From NCBI GenBank assembly GCA_022393335.1, contig JAJEKB010021158.1, positions 1,630,308-1,694,307 of the forward strand: 64,000 nt of DNA. Reading direction: 5' to 3'. The stretch is from Macrotrachela quadricornifera (Eukaryota > Rotifera > Eurotatoria > Philodinida > Philodinidae). Of this stretch, positions 34,172-45,400 are shown piece by piece. The notes under the pieces were generated by a model. The model saw only the letters and a program-made list of their open reading frames with translations. It ran no database searches and was not told the DNA's origin. Made by a program: the position numbers and the translations under genes. Every line of letters starts with the position of its first letter. Positions within the stretch are counted from its first letter, which is position 1.

Positions 34172-36029
34172 TTGTTTATTTGTCTTTTTTTATTTGTGCT
34201 TACTTTGTTTGTATTTCGCTCCCATAAGTGTCACATTCTAAGGTGCGTACAAAGAACATCATCAACCTTCAAAGTTATTTAGTTAACGTAACCATGAGCA
34301 ATATAAAAATAGAAAAAAAAATACGATAGATTTATACGATGCCACTTTTATGTATAAACATAATAAGAAGGAGAAGAAAAACAAAGTAAATTAAATAAAA
34401 GAAAAAAGAAAAAACGAAAAAGAGAAAAACGATTTGAACTAATAGAACAAATGTAACATCAGTTTAAAGTGAAGGAGATGTAAATATTATTTTCTCTACA
34501 ATTCCCTGTCATATAGTGGAGATATACAACACCACCAGCAAAAAAAGCCGTTTTACATACAGCGTGACCGTCATTTTCTTAAATTTTGTGTAAGATTTTT
34601 GTATTAACAAAATTCGTGAAGCAAACGTCTGTTACACATCAAACTATTCTCCCTTTGCCCCACTTTTTCTTTAACAGTCAATCAAATTTGCTTAAACAAA
34701 ATTTCATCAAAAGAAATACCGATAATTTGAATACCGTTCTACATAAAAATTAGAGGTGTCTTAACGCCTATTATTAATCCGTTTTTCATCAATAAAACTT
34801 TGCCTAAAGATAAACTAAAGACATAATTTGAAAGCTCTCGATGAGTCTTATAACTCTAACAGCAAACATTCCCTTCCTTTGCATGCAGTTGTTCCTAAAG
34901 AACGAACTTCTAATAGAGTTCGCAATATTTTTTCGTCGTAGATATTTTCAAATCACCATACACCTGTTATGTTAAAAAAATGGTCATCTTCCTATGAATT
35001 TACCCTGGTATCAATGATAGAAATTGAATATTCAAGTTGTTGATAATTTTAATAACTTTTTAATCTGTGATAAATGAAAAAGAAACGTGATTGATACTGT
35101 ATGAGTAACTGTTACAAATAATCTTTACTAAACTGAAATAATGATAATGGTTAATTAAAGATCATTATTGGAAATGTTTCGATTTTTTAAGGTACTTCTT
35201 CAATATTTATTGAAGAAAAACAAAAACTATTCGTTGAATCAATTCTATCATTGATATTCACTGGAAAAAAAAACTTAATTTCATCGTTTATTTCTAGTTA
35301 TAATTAACCTGATGAGTTTTAATTCTGCCATTGTTCTAACAAAAATAAAATAGTAGCGAAAAGTTTAAAGGTTACAAAACTATACATAACTTACTAAAAT
35401 TTAGCCAAAAACACAAATTATAATAAAGGAATGCTGATTACTCTTTAACAATCAATTACAATACTTTCTTCAAAATCAGAGTTCATTTTAATATTTTGTT
35501 TTCTTTTTGTCAAAAGAAATAAATGTCTCTTACTTTAAATTAAGTTGGATAATAAAATTAGAATATTAGATTAATTGAATAGAATTGTTGAGAAATTTAC
35601 AGAAACGAATTTCAAAAATTTATACATTCTAATCCATAAATGTATTTTTACCGAATTCTATATCACTTCATACTAATCAACTTGCACAACTATTGACTTC
35701 GAATAAAATCAATATAAGGTTGTATTACATACATATATTGATTCTACCGAACACTGAATTAAATGGTTTTCTCACTTCTATTCATAAAGATTGAATAGAA
35801 ACGAAGTAGAATCATTGAATTTTCGACAAGCTAAAGTACATTTTAAAATAGATTGAAAAAGTGATGATATTTATTTGCTATGAAAACTTAGTTAATCACA
35901 ATATTTTCAAATAAAAAATAAAATATATTCATTTAAATCAGTCTGTTGTTGATATTAATACCTCAGTATTTTATTTCGATTTCTTTTTTAGAGAAAGGAA
36001 GAACCAGTTACGGTACAGATGTGTCTGTA
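34172..36029. other. Gene-free AT-rich intergenic region
   Basis: I see no exon, RNA gene or ordered repeat here on either strand. Confidence 0.45.
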
Positions 36030-37009
36030 CTAAGTAAAATATTTTCCATTTATTCTACAAATAGTATTATGCACTTCATGTAAATTCATATCAGGTGTCA
36101 ATTGCTCTAAGTAAACATTTTCACACATAACATCACTGAAATTATATTTGGTTGAAATGCATGTCTCTTCACTAAGATTAACTTTTGAATGACGAATACG
36201 ACTACGTAAATGTTTAGGTAAATAGTCTCCTTTTTGGCCTTGTAATGCAGCACATATAAGACTATGTACGATTGTATGATGAGGAGAACAACGAGAAACA
36301 ATATCTGCATAATGACGAACATCATCATCCTGTTCATATTGCCATAACCATGTAGAGATAGCCTTAGATGAAAGAGCAGTTAATCTAGCATCAATATCAG
36401 ATTGAAGAACACCATGACCAACATCAACATTAGTACCAATGACAGCGATATATTTTGATTTAACTTCATTTGAAGATAAAAGTTGAATAGCACGTGCATG
36501 TGACATATCTTCAACTGGAGTTCCTAAAATAATTATATTTCATTTCATTTATAAAAATTTGATTCAATAAATATATATTTACCTAATTGTTTTTCCTTTC
36601 CTGTTAATAAAACATCTGAACCACAATCAATTAATATAATTTCATCAATAATACGTCCTTGTATTAAATATTTATACGCTTCAACAATTAATTCTATACG
36701 TGTTTTATCATAATCACATAGAAATGCATAAATAGGTACTTGAAGTTCATTAGCAAGACGTTGTTCAGGAAAATAAATATCATCTGTTAACCATTTTATA
36801 TTTGTAGTTGGATTAATACGAAAAAGAATTGTTGTTAATTGTTGACCATATTGAGATAAAAGATCGCGTGTTGTAAATGTATAATTAATAAATGTTATAT
36901 CATAATTTCCATATGATTTGATTTTAAAATAATATGGTAAACTACCAAATATATCATAACCACCTCCACAACCAGATAGAAAAACAGTTTTGGATGTTTC
37001 ATTTGCCAT
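36030..37009 (-). CDS. DUF1152-like protein
   Basis: Two exons, 37009-36583 and 36523-36030, join in frame (G|GA codon) and encode 306 aa. The N-terminal FLSGCGGGYDIFGSLPYYF is the Gly-rich nucleotide-like loop typical of DUF1152 (PF06626). DEIILIDCGSDVLLTGKE matches the ...D.GGD.L..G.E.. block, and ED plus GTNVDVGHGVL are further family-like segments. DUF1152 proteins are common in bacteria and archaea and patchy in eukaryotes; their biochemical role is unknown to me. The gene is intact, AT-rich in third positions and carries a typical 59-bp host intron, so it is long resident if it was acquired by transfer. It lies 440 bp downstream of the SMYD-like gene on the same strand. Confidence 0.7.
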
Positions 37010-37448
37010 AATTTTGTTGTGAAATCAAATAGAGTATCGCATATTACATTGCTTAAGTATGAGTCAGATGGGAAATAAGAGAACAAAGTAAACGAATGAC
37101 TCTTAATATTTTTTTTCTTGTCATCGTCGACGATGTGTTAGTCACATCAATAAAGTTGAGAACAGAATCGGTAAAAAAGAAAAGTCTTATCGTAAATATT
37201 TTTTTTTTTTCTTTTTTATGTTCACGACAAGTTTCACATTGTCGAGTAGAAAGTGACCTACAAAATGCACTATTTAAAGACTTTTTTTTATCTTCAATAT
37301 GTTTCTAATTCTAGTTTGTATCATATCAATGTATTAAATTAAGAAAATAATTTTTTATTTCAAATCTTTCTAAATTACATTATATAAATAACATTCTGAT
37401 TCGAAAATGATTATACAATCTATTTTCTAAAAATGAAATAAAAAACAA

Positions 37449-38810
37449 TTATAATTTAACAGTTAAATCTTTTAAATCAATATGATCATAATAATCTTCA
37501 CGCCATAAATCAATTGCTTTTTGATATAATTTTTTTGCTTTATCATATTCTTGAACTAATTCACAAAGTGCAGCTAGATCTGTAAGAAATATTTTTGGAT
37601 AAATTGATGATTGTTTTAAATGAATATGATAACTATCTAATAATAATTCACCTAATTGAATTGCACGATAAATAAAATCTTTATGTTGATTTTGATTAAT
37701 TAGTTTTTGATAATTAAAAAAAACTTTTTCACGTTGTTGTAATAATAAAACAGAATGTGGATGTAATAAATCTTCAATTTGTTTTAATTTATTTTCATAA
37801 ATATCAATTGATTGATCTGTATTATCTATAAGTGAAAGTTGAATATGATCAACAATTCGTTCTGTATTTAAACATTTTTTTCGTCCAAGACAATTAAGTA
37901 TCCATGTATTTTTATTATAAAAATTTTCTTGTAATACTAATGAATCTCCACATTGTTGACATAAACGATTTGTAGATGATTCAATATAACGATTACGTAA
38001 ATCATCACCACAAAATTTACAATGACAATTAAAAAAAAAGAAACTAACAAATTTTCTTCGTTGTCTTCGTGTTGGTACATATGTTAATGGATTTGTTAAA
38101 CGAAAATCATTTTGATGTCTATAACTAACTGTTAAACGATCAAATTCTAATGTTGTTTGAGGAATATTTTGATTATTATCAGAAAATTTTAAACGCATAT
38201 TAACATCATATGAACATTGTAATAAATCAGGTTGACAACTATGATTAAAACGTGATGTTGTTAAATAAATTGCCCAACCAACAGCTATTCTTCCATCTAA
38301 TATATTTCTATGAATACCAACACGAAATCGATTAATTAAAATTTTTCCAAATATTTCTAATAAATCAACATCATTAAATTGATTACCAAAAAATGATTGA
38401 AAATGATCTTTTGTTATTAACCAATCTTTTTCATGTCGTTCTGATCGAGGTATTTCATCACGATGTCCAAGTAAATCAGACCATGAACGACGATGAATTA
38501 TTTTTGGTACATTTGTACATAAATCAAAATCTGGTTCACCACCATCGATTCTTAAACGAGTTATTACACGTGCCATCATTCGTGTAAGAACTCTTTCACT
38601 AAAATTATTTTCATTATGACAATTTTTATAAGCATCACATTCTAATTTATGATAAATATTATCTTTCATTTCACATTCATCATTACAATAAACAATTAAT
38701 TTACATTCACGACATTTATTTAATGCAGGATTAAAACATGATGAACAACGACTTGTTAAAAATTCTTCTTTTAATGATGCAACATATGGAGCTTCGATTA
38801 TAATTGACAT
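37449..38810 (-). CDS. SMYD-like MYND-finger / SET-domain protein lacking the SET N-lobe
   Basis: Single-exon gene for 453 aa. Residues about 21-60 form a MYND zinc finger (CSSCFNPALNKCRECKLIVY, CNDECEMKDNIYHKLEC). The SET core follows, with RFNHSCQPDL near residue 190 (canonical NHSCxPN) and a post-SET cysteine cluster CHCKFC near 263. A C-terminal TPR-like helical region contains LLLQQREKVFFNYQKLI and YDKAKKLYQKAIDLWRE. SMYD enzymes methylate lysines using S-adenosylmethionine. In SMYD proteins a SET segment with the GxG SAM-binding motif precedes the MYND finger; here only ~20 residues do, and no upstream exon supplies it. It may therefore be catalytically inactive or a binding protein. 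The next gene downstream (DUF1152-like) is on the same strand. Confidence 0.8.
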   Translation of the reverse strand: MSIIIEAPYVASLKEEFLTSRCSSCFNPALNKCRECKLIVYCNDECEMKDNIYHKLECDAYKNCHNENNFSERVLTRMMARVITRLRIDGGEPDFDLCTNVPKIIHRRSWSDLLGHRDEIPRSERHEKDWLITKDHFQSFFGNQFNDVDLLEIFGKILINRFRVGIHRNILDGRIAVGWAIYLTTSRFNHSCQPDLLQCSYDVNMRLKFSDNNQNIPQTTLEFDRLTVSYRHQNDFRLTNPLTYVPTRRQRRKFVSFFFFNCHCKFCGDDLRNRYIESSTNRLCQQCGDSLVLQENFYNKNTWILNCLGRKKCLNTERIVDHIQLSLIDNTDQSIDIYENKLKQIEDLLHPHSVLLLQQREKVFFNYQKLINQNQHKDFIYRAIQLGELLLDSYHIHLKQSSIYPKIFLTDLAALCELVQEYDKAKKLYQKAIDLWREDYYDHIDLKDLTVKL

Positions 38811-39475
38811 TTTTTTTTATTTTTAATTGATACTAAGTTCATTTATAAAAGAAAATATTCATTATTTTGATAGTAGTATTTTGTTGAAAAATAAAAATAC
38901 TATCATATAATGTCCTTGGATAAAATTACTACGTTTACTTACCTTTTATTTTATTCTGTGTATTTTATAAAATAATAGTAAAATAAGACAACTTATTTAT
39001 TTTCATCTTTTATGCATTATAATCATGACTAAACTTGTCTCTTATCTTATTTTTATTGTTAATAACATAAAGCATCATTGATAAATAAATTTTTTTTTAG
39101 TAGATCAAAATATTTTGACGTAGCACTTTTTTTTTCTCATTAACTCATTAGATATAATGGTTAAGTTAGAAATTCTAGTTCATTTTCTATAAATATACAC
39201 AGTAGAACATCTTCTGTCCAGCGAATATTTATACAGAAAATACAATGTCTAGTTTCCTTTTTTTCTAAGGTTACCTGCTCTTCTCCAACAAGAAATTCGC
39301 GGTAATGACGAAAGCTCTCGCCAATTGTCATAAAACAATATTTTATATAAAATACATGTGAAAGCTAGAGCTAATGTTGTTAGAATATATATCGTAGCCT
39401 ACATTCATCAATATAGAAAAAAAGAACTTTGCCATTGATGATAGTGCTATTTGGTGAAATTCGAAATTCTTCTAA
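38811..39475. other. Intergenic region
   Basis: AT-rich upstream flank of the SMYD-like gene. An acceptor-like GAACTTAG lies about 24 bases before its ATG on the minus strand. No exon recognised. Confidence 0.4.
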
Positions 39476-40002
39476 TCTACATATATAAAGAAGAATGTTT
39501 GTCTGTTTGTTTGTCTGTCCGCTTATAACTTAAACCCGGTAAATGATAGCGTCACCAAATTTTCCACAATACTTTCCTAGGTCAAGAGGAAGGTCATAGG
39601 ATGGTTTTCGACTCAAAAGTTTCATCTGAAGGGGGTGTCACTCCCGTCTATTGTTGGATTTACTACAGTAAATGTCTTTTTCAGAGAATTTGTGCGTATG
39701 ATTTTTTCGGAGCATTTGCTGCCATTATTAGAATATTCACCTCTCAATATCACTTCTTTTGCACTGGTTGATAGTATAAAGTATGGCAATATGCATGAGT
39801 TAAGAGAAAGACAGTCACACACCCAACACTATTTGCTGAATTATCCGATTTAAAAATGAATATAAGTGTATGTACAGCGGGACATGTAGTAATAATAGAT
39901 GAGAAGGTCTCAAACGAGCCTTCTATAGATCTTCTGTCGTTTTCTAACATAGTAAGTTTCCAGTATGGAGATTTCCCGAGCAACGCCGGGTACTATCGCT
40001 AG
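39476..40002 (+). mobile_element. Non-autonomous Helitron
   Basis: The 5' end is A|TCTACATATATAAAGAAG followed by GTTTGTCTGTTTGTTTGTCT. The 3' end is CCCGAGCAACGCCGGGTACT, ATCG, CTAG|T, with a short CCCG/CGGG stem about 12 bases before the CTAG terminus. TC start, CTRR end and insertion between A and T without target duplication are Helitron hallmarks. The 527-bp body has no Rep/helicase sequence, so it depends on an autonomous partner. Confidence 0.85.
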
Positions 40003-40434
40003 TGATCAATATATTACATTTATTCCACGAGTACAAATAATTATCTATATCACAACTGATTGAATAAATGAGAAAAGTTTCTTCCAAAACTGACACAATT
40101 TTAATTGTACTTTTTTTATAAAATGAAATAAAAAAATAATCGATAAATAGAAGAAAATAAATTTAATAGTTTCTTTAAATATAATTATTTTCGTAGAAAA
40201 ATTTATCAACTAAATCCTGAAATAAATCAAAAAATATAAAAATCTGTCTTTTAGAGACATCTATAGTTTTAAGATAAGAAAGAAAATTTCAATGGCATAA
40301 ATATATTTCTCAATGTGTTATCCAATGAGAAAAATTACGAAATTCGTCTGAATGAAATGAATAATAATCAAACGACTAGATATATATATTTGATTAAATA
40401 ATAATATTTTTACTTTTAGTTAAATAAAATAAAA

Positions 40435-41734
40435 ATGACAACAAAACGTGATTGGCATCATCAAGTTGAACACGAACGAAGTTTGTTATAGAAAATTCAT
40501 ATTTATTTATGTTTTTTTAATTATTTATATATATATAGTACCTGCTAATGAAGTTTATGAAACAAATGATGGAAAAACAATTCGTGTTGAATATCGAGAA
40601 GATAATGGAGTTATTTATAAAGTATTTTATTTTATTTTACAAAGAATAAAAAAGAAAAAAAACATTCTTTTTTCTTTTAGACAACAAAAACTTATAAAAA
40701 TCAAAAATTAAAAGTTTTACCAATTGTTGCTGAACGAAAAGTAAAATAAAATCTTTTTTTTTCTACATTTTATAAATATAAAAACAAATTAATTTATTAG
40801 AAATGGAAAAAATTTGGAAATGTCGCAAATGATCCACCTGGTATAAATACAGCAACAACTAAAGTTGATGATGAAATAACAATGCAATTTATTTCCAATA
40901 AAGAAGTTTGTTTAAAAAAAAACAAAAAACATATTTTATTTTTATTTTATTTCTTAAGGATGATAAACAAGATGAAGAAAAACTTATTAAAGATGCTGTA
41001 TCAACTTTACGTAAAGTTCAATGCCGATTATGTAAAGGTGAACATTGGACAACAAAATGTCCATATAAAGATAATCTTCAAGGTTTTGTGGATCAATCAA
41101 ATGAAAAACCAAGTATTTTCTTTTATTTTTATTAATCAAAATAATTTATTTTCAAAAATTTAAAGGTGAAAATGTACCAACATCAACTACTAATACATCA
41201 TCCCAAGGTCAAAATGCACCAAGTGGAACATCCGGTGAACCATCAACTGGTAAATGGGTTTCTGTATCAGCACGTCGTGCTGGCGCTGGTACAGCTTATC
41301 CAGGTGATCGAGGATCAACACGTGGTGGTCCTTATGCTGGTAGATCGAGCGATATGAGAAAACAAGGTTTGAGTATTTTTAAAAAAAAGAAAAATTTTAT
41401 ATTTAATAATTAATTCTAGATGAAGCAACTGTTCGTGTTACAAATTTACCTGAAGAAACACAAGAACAAGATTTACGAGATTTATTTACACCATTTGGTC
41501 CTGTTAGTCGAGTATTTTTAGCAAAAGATAAAACAAATAATACATCAAAAGGTTTTGCTTTTATTACATTTAATGAAAAGAAAGATGCACAAAAAGCTAT
41601 TGAATGTGTTTCGGGATTTGGTTATGATCATCTTATTTTAAAAGTTGAATGGGCTAAGTAAGATTTTAAAAAGAAAAGAAAAATAAATTATTTTTATTTT
41701 GTTTTTTTATTTTAGTAAACCACAAAATCAATAA
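40435..41734 (+). CDS. EIF3G: Translation initiation factor eIF3 subunit G
   Basis: Eight exons (40435-40480, 40539-40621, 40681-40740, 40801-40905, 40959-41112, 41166-41366, 41420-41657, 41716-41734) join in frame into 301 aa (human eIF3g is 320). The N-terminal part has RKKWKKFGN and DPPGINTATT. The CCHC-type zinc knuckle CRLCKGEHWTTKCP follows, then a Ser/Gly-rich linker, then a C-terminal RRM with VRVTNLPEETQEQDL (RNP2) and SKGFAFITF (RNP1), ending FGYDHLILKVEWANKPQNQ. eIF3g is an RNA-binding subunit of eIF3 involved in scanning. Introns are about 50-65 bp. A TTTACTTTTAG acceptor lies about 16 bases before the ATG, suggesting a leader intron or trans-splicing. The gene ends 65 bp from the convergent phosphatase gene. 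Confidence 0.95.
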
Positions 41735-41799
41735 AGAAGATCATTGATCTTTTTCATACTAGATTTCCTTTTTTTTTTGTTGTTATTTCAACATTATTT

Positions 41800-42422
41800 T
41801 CATGAATAAAGAGATGGACAATGATTTTGTTCCGATTGAGAAGAATATTTATTTAGTTGTTTAAGATAATTTCGATTTGGTGATATTGTTGGACGAATTT
41901 TTGATATTAACATATAAGCTGATGAAAGATTATGACCATGATGTTCAATTAAATAAGCAATTACAACTATTTAAAAAAAAAAATTTGAAAATTTTATTAG
42001 GATTTCTACAAAGTTTCAAGTCGAATTTTGCATTTTGTTAGAAAATTATCCGATCTCAAAAGATATTCCCTCAGGGATATATTAAAGGTTTTTTTTATAT
42101 TCTATTTAATAATAAAAATTAGTTAAAGATGATTACTTGCAACTGATCTTGATCTTCCATGTTTACAAAAAACTAAACATCGTCCATTATTTTGTTGATG
42201 ACATTTTTCAATAAATTCATTTGATATTTGAAAATATTTTGTTATATTTTCATCAAGTCTATCATATAAAGGTAAATGAAGAAGTTCATAAGATTGATCA
42301 AGAATAATTTTAGTTAAACTTAAATTAATTAAATGTGTTATTTTAAGTTCATTTAATAATAATGGTGTACATGCATCATCTATTGAACCCACATAAAGAA
42401 AATCATTTATTATTGTAGACAT
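41800..42422 (-). CDS. Small dual-specificity protein phosphatase
   Basis: Two exons, 42422-42137 and 41966-41800, join in frame (A|TT) across a 170-bp intron and give 150 aa, the size of an atypical DUSP without a substrate-docking domain. The CX5R signature is CKHGRSR (RCLVFCKHGRSRSVA). The residue before the Cys is Phe, where most DUSPs have His. PLYDRLDENI holds the candidate general-acid Asp. After the loop, IVIAYLIEHHGHNLSSAYML and RPTISPN match the usual DSP tail. It likely removes phosphate from Ser/Thr/Tyr in cytoplasmic substrates. It is tail-to-tail with eIF3g, so the two 3' UTRs probably overlap or abut. Confidence 0.85.
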
Positions 42423-45400
42423 TTATTTAGTTCGTTTTGTTTTGTTTTATGATTTGTGCTTTTTTCTTTTTTTTCGTTTCTTATCTTAAACGACCATCTG
42501 TCGCTATTTAACAATCACGTGGATATCATATCGATAAGAATAAATAAGAATAACAAATACATTTTTTGTTCTTAATGATACTTTAATATCATTTAATAGG
42601 TCATTAAAATAAAGAATTATTCGAATTATAATACATATTAAAGTTATTTCATATTACTGAGAGTGTGATATTCTAGATAGTTGAAAATTTTTCAAGAAAA
42701 ACAGTTATAGTCAAAATAATGAATGTTTCATAATAAATGGTCGATTTTTATATTTCTTTTTTCTATCATCCTGTAGGTTTATTTTAGAAAGGAAAGATAG
42801 CATAAGATGTAGTGTAAAAAGGTTTATAAATTACATAAGATCGATTATTTTCTAGTCGTCATTTGGATAAAATTGTAAGCAATCGAATTTTGGAGTTTTT
42901 TTTATTATCCCTTTGAGGACGATTGTTCAACCAATGAACGAACGTTCTTTTAGATTTTATATTTAATATTGTCAGTGTGTATTGTGAATATTATCATTAA
43001 AAAATCTTTCAAGTCATTTTGGATTCATTTCCATAGGGAGGTACGACTGTGATCAAAATTGGACTGAGCTATTACAAAATTAACATTTGGAATATTACAA
43101 GTAATCACTTCTAACTTGATTCCAATGCAGAAAAGCGAAAGAGTATTATCCACTCTCCTTCTCCTAGAAGTAGTATCTCAACACCTCTTCAAGCTTACTA
43201 CCTCAGTGACACCATTAAGATTATAATTCTTCTATAGATGTATACACAACAGTCTCTTCTATATCATTTCGGTTACTTTTTTCCGTTCATGAGTTATTGA
43301 AATATTTAGTAATTTTAAATATATGAAGTATGAATCAAATGTAGTGTTGAAGTTTTTTTTTGAATTGTTTGCTTGTAAAGATGACAATTGATGTAAATGT
43401 TTTTAAAATGCAAAAATCAAATTTGTTCTCTTTTTTTGTTAATATGAAATTTATTAAAAAGTATCAGAGAACGAATTACATTCTAATTAAAAAATTATCA
43501 AATTTTATATATCTTTTCTTTTCATTTGAATTAATGAATTCTATTCTATTAGCAAAAATATATCAAAGTTATGTTTATAACGATAAAAAAAAGACATTCA
43601 TAGCACGCATAGCTAATATAAATGCTCGTGTAGTATCACTTATACATACTTTTAAATTACATTCGTTTCGTCCCGGAAATTATGGTTTTTGCCAGAGTTA
43701 ACGAAAGCATGAAAGTTGATGAAATTCTCTACAATCTGGATATCAAAAGTAACAAAAATTCTGACAATGGTTTTGATAGTAAACGTCGAATTGACTGATT
43801 TTCGTTTACGAGTAATACAACAAATTTTCGCCAAATATGGAAGTCAACAAGGCATAAGAGATATCCGGTCTTGTGTAAACAATCCACTGAGAATGGCGGT
43901 TCGCCACTTTCCATCATTGATTAACGATGGAAGACGACGATGTGTTATATGTATTACGAAGTGTTTCTGTGATTATCATACGCTGAAAGAATTCTAATAA
44001 CTTTACACAAAAGATATGATTATTAAGCTTTAGAAAGTGTAATCGCTATATATTTCTCGAAAAACTACCCCCCGTTCTGAAATTGTCAACTTTATTTAAA
44101 AAATAAAACTCTTCATTTTCATATAGAAATCTTCGTTGATATAACATAATCATTTAACATGTTTATATTAATAATATATTTGTAAAAAAACTTTTTCTAA
44201 GATCTAATATTTAGATTTGTTTTTAAGAAAGACAATTATCAATAGTAATTTTACCATATGTTTTTATTATTTTTAAGACAAAATTGCTTTTCTATCAACT
44301 GAATATCGTCTATACGTTGAATACTGTTTCTTGATGTTACATTGCTCGTAGTATCGCTATAGGGATACCAGTTCTTATACGATTATACTCACAAATACGA
44401 TGAAAAGAACAACTTGTCTATTCTATCGATAAAAATTTGATAATTTAATCTGTATCATTGATTATTCATACTTTAAAAACTAAAAAGCAAAAAAAATGAG
44501 AGTATCAATTAAATTTAAATTTCAAAGTTAATCCGCTTTATCATTTGAAAATACTTATTTTTTCTATTAAAAAATATATTTATTGTCTAGGAAATAAATC
44601 AATTCTCTATAAAGTAAGTTATTTTTATTTTATATTTTAAAAATTAATTATAAAAAAAATCATGTTTCATGATAATATATCAATAAAATCATACAAGTAC
44701 AAATTCTTATTTAAATTAAGTTCTTATATTTTATTCAATAAGAAAATTTATTTAATATAAATCATTAGTATAATAAATTAAAGGAAATGTCGTTTTTTCC
44801 TATAGGTTATATCCTCTCTCTCTCTGCTAGTTTATTTTTATTTCACTATTGTTTGTTATAAAATCACCGAACGAGACCTTGAACTTTTCGGTCTTAGCAG
44901 AATAATCAAGATTGTTTAAGGAAGAGTCATTTACATAGAAAGTACCGAAAAAAAAAGTAGGTAATATTCCAAGGATTTTGTTATTAATAGTTTGGCTTTT
45001 AGACAAAATAAGTGTCATATTCAGAATTAACAGGAACCTCTATTGTTCATCGTAAAATACTCTCTCTATAAAAAATTGACTCACATTCACCCTCAACCTT
45101 TTTGTTAACTAAATTTTATTCTTTGCTGTAAGGCAAAAAAATATCTAAGATCTGTCTGTATGATTATATATATATCTACACACTATTCCTAACCAAAAAA
45201 ATGGTTAGACAGTCAAAAAAGTGTGCAGGGGGTATAAATGTCAGTTCCTTGATTATAATAATATAATGAATAGATATTCTAATTTTCTAAAGCTATAAGA
45301 TAATTATAAAATACCATTGTATATTTAATTATTCTATTGCTTATAGTACACGATAGTTGTATTTAGAAAAAAAAAGAAAAGATTTAGTATGTTATTCTAT

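Noticed and set aside
43360..43997. Two overlapping plus-strand frames (113 and 93 codons)
   Set aside because: No domain, no splice partners and no stable start context. The second (43716-43997) is the better of the two, but I cannot support it as a gene.
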